DNA from: Porphyra umbilicalis
Lineage: Eukaryota > Rhodophyta > Bangiophyceae > Bangiales > Bangiaceae
Assembly (NCBI GenBank): GCA_002049455.2
Contig: KV919061.1
Coordinates: 1-64,000 of the forward strand
DNA: 64,000 nucleotides
Direction of reading: 5' to 3'
A model generated the notes under the pieces. That model was not told the DNA's origin. It ran no database searches and saw only the letters and a program-made list of their open reading frames with translations. This document shows positions 1-10,000 of the stretch, one piece after another (position 1 is the stretch's first letter; each line of letters begins with the position of its first letter). The translations under genes were made by a program, and so were the position numbers.

Positions 1-38
1 GATATCCCATAGCGTACGTCATGAAAAGTTCATTAAAT

Positions 39-76
<38 letters not shown>

Positions 77-810
77 GCTAAGGCAACAGAAAACAGACGA
101 TCATGGACATGCAACCAATCGACCACCCATGTCGGCCACCAGCGTTGTCCATGAAGAATGACCTTGTGTGGGAAACACTTACCGAAGCCTTTGCAGCCCG
201 AAAGGGTGGCGATCGCGACTTATATACACAAAGAATCGACATGAATGCAAGTGGCGGGCGAGCTCATCGGACCGGAGAGAAGAATTTGGCGCCATTTTAC
301 ATTGAGTGAGTTGTCTGCACGCCCTTTAAAATGGCGGGACGGCAATTTTGCACAAGTATGAGGGTGCCTTGTCCTTCCGGATCGTCGAACTGCGTGTCAG
401 CTGCGACTTTCTCAAATTGCGCGAAAACCCTAAAGCCGGGAGATACCGCGGCCGCTTGGATTAACACGCGGCGCAGCAGCAGGGGTAGTGCCCCTGCGGA
501 TGGCAAAAACTCTCTCAGATGCGAGTTCGTAACGGCTCACAATGGGCAATCCGCAGCCAAGCTCCCGTTTCTCCCTTACGTGGCAGGGAGGAGGAGAAGG
601 TTCACAGACTGTAAGGGAAGGGGTGTCTCCGCACAAAACGGGGGGGCGCTTAAGAGACAGTCGGTCCCCTGCGAAAGCAGGGTTCCGTGGAGGACGGTGT
701 CCGCGAAGGCGGTTACCTGAGAGCCACAAGAGTCCCATGAGGGATGGGTAGTTTCTCAGATATCGAAAACCAACACAACGTTCCGTAGGTGAACCTGCGG
801 AAGGATCATT
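1..810 (+). rRNA. 18S rRNA, 3' end, split by a group I intron
   Basis: Only the last part of the small-subunit rRNA gene lies in the window. The exon at 1-74 carries the universal GTCGTAACAAGGT run of helix 44 and its flank. The last exon, 781-810, carries the GTAGGTGAACCTGCGG anti-Shine-Dalgarno-side helix and ends in GGATCATT. In nearly all eukaryotes these two stretches are contiguous; here 706 bp separate them, which is the intron. The gene opens the rDNA transcription unit 18S-ITS1-5.8S-ITS2-28S, all on the + strand. The exon bases seen look normal. The rest of the gene is upstream of the window. Confidence 0.95.
75..780 (+). other. Group I intron in 18S at site S1506
   Basis: The insertion interrupts AAGGT/TTCCGTAGG. 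It follows a U and ends in G (position 780), as group I introns do. Counting from the 1492-1513 primer site puts it after E. coli position 1506. The catalytic core is visible: GGGCAATCCGCAGCCAAG near 543-560 (P3/P4 strand, Q element) and GTTCACAGACTGTAAGG near 600-616 (R/S, P7). The same core words occur in the 28S intron at 4422-4485. I see no convincing homing-endonuclease His-Cys box on either strand, so the roughly 400 bp before the core is peripheral or remnant sequence. S1506 group IC introns are well known in Bangiales. Confidence 0.9.
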
Positions 811-1090
811 CACAAACTGTTGAGAACACACACACACGCGAATCGGTTGAGACATCTCTTTTTCGATAATAACACCTCATATACATTGCTTTCTAAAAAA
901 AACAAACGTTCTCCTTGCTGCGCAGTTGGCGTCGTTGGCAACTTTGCTTGCCACTGCTCCCTGCGGCGCGGAAAGGACGACCGTCCTGGGTTTCGCCGTT
1001 GTCAGAGTAGAAGCAAGGGGGTGCTCTGCCTTCCCACGGTTTCTACACTGCTACAGCTGGTAAGATCCAGTAGATATAATAACCATATAC
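811..1090 (+). other. Internal transcribed spacer 1
   Basis: This is the spacer between the 18S end (GGATCATT) and the 5.8S start. It begins with a short (CA)n tract near 827-836 and has no coding signal. Confidence 0.85.
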
Positions 1091-1248
1091 AACTCATAAC
1101 GGTGGATATCTCGGTTCTCGTAACGATGAAGAACGCAGCAAACTGCGATACGTAATGCGAATTGCAGAACTTCGTGAATCATCAAATCTTTGAACGCAAG
1201 TTGCGCTCACAGCACATTTGCTGTGAGCATGCCTGTTTGAGTGTCGTT
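1091..1248 (+). rRNA. 5.8S rRNA
   Basis: Recognised from the conserved GATGAAGAACGCAGC and GCGAATTGCAGAACTTCGTG blocks, followed by the sequence that pairs with the 28S 5' end. Length is about 158 nt, normal for 5.8S. The ends are estimated to within a few bases. The opening GGTGGATATCTCGGTTCTC is compatible with red algae but does not settle the lineage. Confidence 0.93.
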
Positions 1249-1748
1249 CATGAACAAACAACCATCGCCTCTCTACTTGAGACTTTTTAGGTATACCCGT
1301 TTTGCGGGTGCCTCTGGGCCTCACTTGTGCATGGCGGAGATGGGTCTAGTCGCTTCAATTCAGCCCTTGGTCGGTTGGAAAGGGGGCGTCGCCCGAAGAA
1401 TGATCCGCCCGACGTACGCTCACAAAGGGAGAGAAAGAGAACAACAACTGTACCACTTTTGTGCGTTGTTTCCTTCTCCTCGATCCCTGGCTGGCGTGGA
1501 GAGTGTTGCCCGCCTCTGGTGGCCATTGAAACTCGGTATCCTGTCGTGGTTTTTGGTATTTGCCAAAAAGCACGGCAGTTGAACGCCTTGAGGTTCGGTT
1601 CTACAGAACGAAGGTGCGATGCGGCGCCGTCGGCTGAAATTGCCTTTTGCTTCACGGCAGAGGCTGTGGCGAGAAAGAAGCAAGCTTAGGGGACGAGTTG
1701 TGTTCCTCGCACTTACCTTCTTTTGAGAGCCGCAAGTTCAAAGCACAC
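1249..1748 (+). other. Internal transcribed spacer 2
   Basis: Spacer of about 500 bp between 5.8S and 28S. It holds no gene; the open frames in it are chance. Confidence 0.85.
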
Positions 1749-2708
1749 ACCGATCTCAAATCAGGTAGGATCACCCGCCGAATTTAAGCATATAATTAAG
1801 CGGAGGAAAAGAAACCAACAAGGATTCCCTCAGTAGCGGCGAGCGAAGCGGGAAAAGCTCAAAATGGTAACCGGCGTGGGTCCGCCTGCGATGGGTTGTA
1901 ACCTCAAGTGGAGTCACCAGCGACGCTCCGGGTAGAAATCCGTTCTTTGGAACAGGGTGTCATAGAGGGTGATACCCCCGTCCGTGACCCGGGTTAGTGG
2001 TGTGGTACGGTGTCCTTACAAAGAGTCGGGTTGCTTGGGAATGCAGCCCTAAGTGGATGGTAAACTTCATCTTAAGCTAAATATATGCGAGAGACCGATA
2101 GCGAACAAGTACCGCGAGGGAAAGATGCAAAGAACTGTGAAAAGAGAGTTAAACCGGGCTTGAAACCGTTAAGAATGAAGCGTAGGAGGCCAGTGATCAT
2201 GGGGCCAGATCACCAGGCGACCACAAGGTCGCCGTATCGTTCTGGTGACGGGGTAGCGCCGACTGGAGGCGAGTGTTGAAGGGTCGGATAGTCGATCAAT
2301 TAACTTTGTCCTATTCCCAAAATGTCTTGGACTCTGGCCGAGGGATCCGCAGTCAAATGCGTGAGGGCGCTTCCAAAATGGCCTTTTTCATCCCGTCTTG
2401 AAACACGGACCAAGGAGTGTAACATACCCGCGAGTGTTTGGGTAGAAAACCTCAGGCGCGCAATGAAAGTAAAAGACGCTTGGCGTCCAAAGTGGTATCC
2501 GCTACATATTGTGTTACGGTGCACCATTGCCCGACCGTGAGCTCCTTGGGGTGAATGGGTCGAGGAAGAGCGAGTATGCTGGGACCCGAAAGATGGTGAA
2601 CTATTCCTGAGTAGGGCGAAGCCAGAGGAAACCTTGGTGGAGGCTCGTAGCGATGCTGACGTGCAAATCGCTCGTCGAACTTGGGTATAGGGGCGAAAGA
2701 CTAATCGG

Positions 2709-2752
<44 letters not shown>

Positions 2753-3043
2753 GGGAGCAAACAAACATCAGTTTCATCCGGTAAAGCAAATGATTAGAGC
2801 ACTCGGGGGAGTAACTTCTTCGACCTATTCTCAAACTTTAAATAGGTGAGGCGCGCTCGGTTGTTTAAGTAGTAAACCGTCGCGGACAATGATTGCTCTC
2901 AGTGGGCCATTTTTGGTAAGCAGAACTGGCGATGCGGGATGAACCGAAAGCGACGCTAAGGTGCCAAACTCCACGCTCACTCAGAAACCATAAAAGGTGT
3001 TGATTCATATAGACAGCAGGACGGTGGCCATGGAAGGTGGAAT

Positions 3044-3077
<34 letters not shown>

Positions 3078-3600
3078 TGAATTAGCCCTGAAAATGGATG
3101 GCGCTTAAGCGTGGGACCGATGCGTCGCCGTTGGGGCAAGTACGAAACCCCAGTGAGTAGGAGGGCGTGGGGTTTTTTAACATTGCAACGAAGCCTTGGG
3201 CGTAAGCTCGGGTGATGCGGCCCCTAGTGCAGATCTTGGTAGTAGTAGCAAATATTCAAGTGAGAACCTTGAAGACTGAAGTGGGAAGGATTCCACGCGA
3301 ACAGTGATTGGACGTGGGTTAGTCGATCCTAAAAGATGGGGGAACTCTGTTTTTAAGTGTGCTATTAGTAGCGCAGTCCATCTAAAGGTAAGCGGGTTAA
3401 CATTCCCGCACCAGGATGTGAAATGGAAAGGAGGCAACGCAAATGAACTTGGGGACGCCCGTAGGAGCTTCAAGCAGGGATCTCTGTCCTGTTCAACGCG
3501 CTCAACCCCCTGGAATCGGATTATTCGGAGATAGGGGGCGACAGCCGGAAAAGCATCGCACGTGTTAGTGACGCGCATGTATGGATTAACGAGATTCCCA

Positions 3601-3643
<43 letters not shown>

Positions 3644-3657
3644 AGCTTGGAAAAATC

Positions 3658-3697
<40 letters not shown>

Positions 3698-4084
3698 ACT
3701 TTGTGAAATGAGTTAGGAGGTGTAGTCTAAGAGGGAGGGGCAACCCGACCGTGAAATACCTCTACTCTTAATCTTGTTTTACTTACTCCGCCGAGCAGGA
3801 GAGGGCCATCATACCCTCTTTCTGGTATCAACACTGACGCAACTCGGTAGACCAGCGCGGGGGACATTGTCAGGTGGGGAATTTGTCTGGGGCGGCACTT
3901 CTTTTAAAAGATGACGCAGGTGTCCTACGATGAGCTCAATGAGAACAGAAATCTCATGTAGAATAAAAGGGTAAAAGCTCATTTGATTTTGATTTTCAGA
4001 ACGAATACAAACTGTGAAAGCATGGCCTATCGATCCTTTTGAAATTCAAAGTTTGAAGCAAGAGGTGTCAGAAACACCTCCTTT

Positions 4085-4122
<38 letters not shown>

Positions 4123-5092
4123 CGAAGCAGAATTCGCCAAGTGTTGGATTGTTCACCCACTAATAGGGAACGTGAGCTGGGTAAAGTTTACAAATAGCCC
4201 AACAGTCAGGAGACAAAGGCCTGCCGAGTCGGCTCCGCACGTGGCCACTCAAACGCAGGTCTTTACAGAACACTCCTGGCTCAACTGCCGTTGCAGGTAG
4301 AGTGCGTCAAATTGTTCGGGAAACCCCTAAAGCCAGTGGTACGAACGTGTCGTGGAAACGCGGCAGGGGCTCCTGTTCGGAGGTATAGTAAAAATCTACT
4401 GGGTAGAGTCCGTCTGGACAAAAATGGGCAATCCGCAGCCAAGCCCCTAACCCTGAGTCCTTCTCAGGTACGGGAAAGGTTCAACGACTTGAAGGCGCGC
4501 CTCGCAAGAGGAATGTAAAGTCTAGTACCACGGGAAACTGTGCCTTGGAGACATACGGTGGCATGCCCTGCATGGGACATTCGTCCGCACCCACCCGAGG
4601 GCTCCAAGCGACGCGACAAACTCCATTTGCCGCGCCGGTATCAACGTTAGACCGTCGTGAGACAGGTGAGTTTTTCCCTACTGATGAGACCGTTGCCGCA
4701 ACAGTAATTCAACGCAGTACGAGAGGAACTGTTGATTCACATGATTGGTCTTTGCGCCCGGTGGAACCGCCGTTGACGCGAAGCTACCATGTGCTGGATT
4801 ATGGCTGAACACCTCTAAGCCAGAATCCATGCTGAAAAGCGGCAACCATCGCCTCCCCCACCCCGACATGCATTAGCATAGGCAGACCTTTTGGCTCGCC
4901 CTGAATCATATTACAAAGTCAAATGCCGTCGCGCGCAACCGCGCGTTCGGCAGACCTTCCCGCCTAATTTTTCTCGATGGGGGAGATGAATCCCTTGTAG
5001 ACGACTCGCATATGGGACTGGGTGTTGTAAGCTGTTGAGTAGCCTTGTTGCTACGATTAGCTGAGACTAAGCCCGTGTTCTTCCGATTTGTT
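1749..5092 (+). rRNA. 28S rRNA gene copy with an intron and two missing core segments
   Basis: The gene starts at CTCAAATCAGGTAGGA and ends near the CCGATTTGT terminus. Domains I-III, the sarcin-ricin loop (AGTACGAGAGGAAC, 4715-4728) and the 3' domain are recognisable. Removing the intron at 4183-4646 leaves about 2,880 nt, against about 3,400 in yeast. Compared with the conserved eukaryotic sequence as I know it, two pieces are absent. Near 3562, sequence jumps from the end of domain III to TTAGTGACGCGC, dropping several hundred nt that include helix 69 (GGGAGTAACTATGACTC). At 4070-4085, GTCAGAAA runs into TTTGCTTTTTGATCC, dropping about 45 nt that hold the GGGATAACTGGCTT peptidyl-transferase segment (E. 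coli A2451). Such an rRNA could not work, so this is a pseudogene copy or an assembly fault. Confidence 0.9.
4183..4646 (+). other. Group I intron in 28S at site L2584
   Basis: The intron interrupts GAGCTGGGT/TTAGACCGTCGTGAGAC, a known insertion point corresponding to E. coli 2584, next to the peptidyl-transferase loop. The 464-bp insert follows a U and ends in G (4646). Core elements are AATGGGCAATCCGCAGCCAAG (4423-4443 region) and GTTCAACGACTTGAAGG (about 4479-4495), matching the SSU intron core at 543-616. No endonuclease ORF is present; it looks like a minimal ribozyme. Confidence 0.9.
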
Positions 5093-5637
5093 TTCATGAA
5101 CGTGTAGTGCTTTGAGCTTGCGGTTGGCTTCGACATTCGATTCTTGTCCCCACCACACTCATCCCACTTCGGCGCCAACTCCGGCCCCGCGCTCATGTCG
5201 ACACTTCACACCCCCCGTCCCCGGTCCGGGCCTGAGCGTCGAGTATTCCATTTTCCAAACCCCAAGAAGGGGGGGGGTAAATGGGGTAGACGAAACAACT
5301 CACGCCTCTTTGTATCAAACCTCTGTGGCGTTTTTTTTAACTTTCATTTAGACGAATGGCACGGGGTCATGTAGACCCCTAAAAAGCCGCCCTGCACACC
5401 CCCATACACATCTTTTTACTACCATCCACTCTCCAAACCCCTCTACCAATTCAATCATGCATCTTCTCCCGCTCGTTTCCCGCTTCACAGACACCCGCCT
5501 ACGCCTTCCTCCTTCACGCCCCACCCTCATGGTTGCGCGATTCGACGCCACCCACCCCGCCGCAACCGCCTTCGACCACGGCTTGGCGACCACCCGCAAA
5601 TGCCCCACGCATCGTCCCCAGCTGCGTCGCCATCCCT
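5093..5637 (+). other. Ribosomal intergenic spacer
   Basis: Sequence after the 28S 3' end. It is C-rich on the + strand with a G8 run near 5270 and a T-run near 5331. No gene is seen; the open frames come from stop-poor pyrimidine-rich DNA. A Pol I terminator is likely here but I cannot pinpoint it. Confidence 0.6.
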
Positions 5638-5885
5638 CAGTGCCACCCACCCCTGCTCCTCGGCCCTGGTTGCAAAAAAGCGCAGTTTGACCATGTCTTG
5701 CCAGTGTGCATCGCCGCGTACCTTGGGTCCCCCCATCATCCACCGACCCACCCCCCGCACCCCCAGTGCCACCCACCCCTGCTCCTCGGCCTGGTTGAAA
5801 ACGCGCGCAGTTTGACCACGTCTTGCAACTGTGCATCGCCGCGTACCTTGGGTCCCCCCATCATCCACCGACCCACCCCCCGCAC
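5638..5885. repeat. Two-copy tandem repeat, about 126-bp unit, in rDNA spacer
   Basis: CAGTGCCACCCACCCCTGCT begins at 5638 and again at 5764. The copies agree through the GTACCTTGGGTCCCCCCATC stretch and end in CCCCCGCACA. Tandem subrepeats are normal in rDNA spacers. Confidence 0.85.
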
Positions 5886-7080
5886 ACAACTGCTCCTGGA
5901 TCTTGTTTCCTCTCACCGTCATCCCATTCATCCAGCACGGAGCTCACTCCCACGTCAACCCCCGCTGTACGGCGGGCCGCATCGGCCGACGCCATCGGAC
6001 CCCGCGAGATGGGGCCCAAAGGAAGTCCCATAAGCCCTACCCCCGGGCGGGGCACGAGGACGGCGAAGATTGGGGAAGAACCCCGGACACGCGCTCTCGG
6101 CGCTGTCCCACCTCGTGACGAAGAGGGTGCCCACGGGACGCCCGAGTCGTCCGATCGCCACCACGAAGGGGACCGTTTTGTACGCTCAGGTGGGAGGGGC
6201 TCACCGGGCGCCGGGGGAGTCCGGGGGACGGCCCGCAAGGGTATCCCACAGTGGGCCCCTCGAGGGGCAAGGCCGAACGAGCCGCCGGGGGCTCCCCCTG
6301 GCCAGTGTGGGGCCGTTGGAAACTGCCGCGGTCCTGCGAGACGCAGGCCCTGCGGTGGGGGATATGTGGGGGAAACCCCCTCTCCTCTGATGACGCGATC
6401 CTCCCCGGTATGAGCCGGGGGAGGGGCCGCGAGCACACACGCAATGCCCCTAGAGGGAACGGTGTGTGGCGCCTCTTCGGGGCGCATGCCAGGTGGGGCT
6501 TAGGGCCGCCCCCGAGGCTTACATCCCCCTCTCCCAGAGGCAGAGTGGGGCAGGGCCTGACGCTGACGAGGGGCCACGCGACCCCTCGATCCGGGCCCCC
6601 TAGATGGGCCTGGAAGCTTGTGGAAGCTCCTTTGACCGAAGAAAAGCCCGGGGCCGAGATTAAATCTCGGCCACTGTCGATATCCCACGAGGACTTCGAT
6701 CAGAGAAATGAAAATCTGGGGATAAGTCCCTAGTGATGTATTGTGCAATTTCAGTCCAAGCTGGCTTAAATCCAGGGACCATATCTCTCTTCCAGTGGAA
6801 GGGGGTCCCTTGATCCGAGGCAGGGGCCACCAGGACCCCGCATCAGGGACCGTGGCCCGCCGGGCCCCGGCCCCCCTACGACCGTCTCTTCCTGGGTCGG
6901 GATTGTGCACGTCCTGCGTCTTGTTCCTGAGGGTATATGAGTGTATGCTTTGGGGTCATTGTGCGTCCTCGAATAAATCAGCGTTGCGTTTGCGTTAGCT
7001 CCGGCGTTCTGGTGCGCTCCGCGCCCTGTGATCCAGGCGCTTGTGCTCGTTCTCCTTCGTGTCGCTCCGTATCCTGTGCT
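5886..7080. other. Spacer without recognisable gene
   Basis: GC-rich sequence between the spacer repeats and the gypsy element. Long frames are open on both strands, but none shows a conserved motif. An AATAAA lies near 6972. The stretch just before 7080 could be part of a retroelement end, but no matching repeat was found. Confidence 0.5.
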
Positions 7081-10000
7081 GGGTTTTCTGACGGGGCGGT
7101 GCCCCGTCGGCTTTGCGGGCAGAAGCCACTAAACTTACTCGGGAAGCACGGGGTCACCCTCAAGGCACAGAAATGCCACCTCTTTACTAACGAGGTGGAG
7201 TACCTTGTCCATGTAGTGCGGCCAGGACGCTTGAGTGTGAACGAGAAGAACCTCAAGGCCATCAAGAAGGCCAGCTTCCCCCAGACCCAAACGCAACTCA
7301 GGAGTTTATTGGGGATGTGCAATGTCTACCGTCGGTTCACGGCAGACTTCGCTAAGACCGCGAAGCCGCTGAACAACTGGAACAGCGTAAAGCTTCCGAA
7401 GCGGTTTAGTCCCCCTACTCCGGAGGAGCAGAACGCGTTTGACAACCTACGCGAACAGCTCTGCCACCCGCCCATCCTTGCGATACCGCGCAAGGAGGGG
7501 AAGTACATCATCGATGTGGATGCTAGCTACGACCAGCTAGGGTGCTGCCTACTACAGCAGCAACCCGATGGCAAGTACCTACCCGTAGGCTTCTTCAGTA
7601 AGGGCCTACTGCCGGCGGAGAAGAACTACACCCCTCACCAAGATTGAGGGACTAGGTGTGGTGTGGGCGGTCGGTTTACCACGACCGTACATCGAAGGCA
7701 CAAAGTTCCTCATCCGGTGTGACCACAAGGCACTGAAGTGGATACTAACCACGACGGCCTGCACCATCAATTGACTCAATCGTTGGCGCATCCTCCTCTC
7801 GGAGTTCGACTATGATGTGGAATACAAGCCCGGCCCCCAACATGCGGTGGCCGACGCTGTGTCCCGCATCCGACCTGAGGGGCTGGACACGGGACCCATC
7901 TCTCAGGAAATCCCCACAGTCGGGGTGACCACTCGACCGGGGGCGGTACTCGACCCCCGACTCCCCGAGAACAGGGAGACCGCCCGCATACCCCTGGGCG
8001 AACTAGTCCAAAAGCAGGCGACAGACGAGTTCTGTCAGGGGGTCAAGAAGTTACTTGACACCCCCACGCCCACGCGCTTCTACGAGAACGCAGACGGGTT
8101 GTTCTGTCGTCGCGGACACCGCGAGGGGACCCTGCAGGTACTGGTCCCCCAGTCCCTAGTCAAGGACGTATTACGGGTGGAGCACTCCTCCCCCTTGGCT
8201 GCGCACCCAGGTGGGACGCGCATGTACCAGACCCTGCGAGACCAATACTACTGGCCCTCGCTGGCGATGGATGTGTTCGGGTGGGTGGCAGCTTGCCCCA
8301 CCTGTGCAAAGAACCGGCTCATGGGTACACAGAGTAAAGCGTTCATGAGGATGTTCCCCGCGACGGAACCCTTCGCAGCGCTGGCCATTGACTTACTTGG
8401 CCCCCTGCCCAGGACCCCCGAAGGATATGAGTATATCCTTGCTATTCGTGACCGATTGACTAAGGTCACTCGGGCGGTCCCGCTTCAAGACATCACCGCA
8501 CTGGATGTTCTCAGCGCATTCCTGGACACGTGTGTTGCTAGTTATGGGATCCCCGATTCAATTATATCGAATAACGGACCCCAATTCGCTGCCTTTCTCT
8601 GACAAGGGGTGCTCAAGACCATGGGTATTGACACTAACTATGCCACCCCTTACCACCCACAAACTAATGGGCAGGTCGAACGGTTTAATAAGACTTTCGT
8701 CAAGCAACTACGACACTACGTAAGTGACCACGTAGTTACGTGGTCCCGATACTTAAGCCTGGTAGTAACGGCTTACAATTCGCAAGTGCATAGTAGCACC
8801 CTTTGCGTTCTTAAGCTCCCGACGGCTTACTCCCGTGGCACTCGAGCGACTTACAGCGGGTACCCACCCCGGGGAAATAGAAACCCCCGGGCGAGCCAAG
8901 GAGAATTTCCTCCAGCGCCTTGACTCCTTTATCCCCCTAGTACAGGATACGATGGAAAAGGCACGAGCCCGGTACAAACGAGCCTTCGACAACCACGTGC
9001 AGACTCGCCGCGAAGCCCTTCCAGTTGAAGACTGGGTATTCGTGAAGTCCCACGAGAATCAGGGGGGTAAACTCGTCTTCAAGACACTGGGACTCTACCA
9101 GATCTTGAAGACCGACGGGCGTCGGCTTACCATCGAAAGTGACGATGGAATCCGTACCATCAATGGGAACCACGCCACCCGGGCCCCTGAACCACCCGAG
9201 GGGTACCCGGCGTGGGCTCGTGCACTGGCCGCATGGCGGGTCCCGTCAATCTCCTCATCGGCCAGTAAACCGATTGAGGCTGTCTTGGACCGCTTTGTCG
9301 GACAGGGGTACGACGACCAGGAGCGACTCATGCTCAAGGTCAGGTGGTTCGGGTATGGACCCCGGGAGGACTCCTGGCACTATGTGGAGGACCTCCCGGC
9401 TGAGAAGGTCCGCCAGCACTGTACGCGGCACCGGCTCACGATGAGAAGAAAGGTAAAATACAACTAAAAACTCCCAGTACAGGGTACCCCTCACACACCC
9501 CCCCGACAATAGATCCAACCCAACTAGGGACAAGCACCATGGGGGCCGGGCTACCCATTACTGAGCGCCCCGGCGCCCCACCCATCCCCGAGTACCTGAC
9601 CCCTACCCGGCGAGTGCGGGCGGTCGTCGCGGACGTACCTACCGAACTGGTCGTAACCCGAGTGATCCCCCGGGTACTCCTGTGCCGACCCACGGTCCGA
9701 GGGGCCCGGCCCCCACGACGAGCGCGGCACCCTACTTGGTGCCGCCCCCGCCGCGGCGTTCCCCCCAGCGGTGGAGTGGTAGCCGCCCCCATGGTAGGGC
9801 GCGGCCGAGCCAGCAGGGTCCCCGGCGTACGGGGCCCGACTGAGGCCCCCGCCCGCCGAAGCCCCCGCGGGCCCAGCCGCCACCCGCTGGCCGTGCCCCT
9901 CCAAGCGGGAGGCCATCTGTTACCCGATGGCCACTGGGGTGGTGTCCACCAAGAACTGCTCGGCTGAGGCAGACCCAGGGGACGAGGGGTCCCGCAGTAC

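Noticed and set aside
1-5092. Many short open frames within rRNA genes and introns
   Set aside because: They overlap well-recognised rRNA; none has an endonuclease motif.
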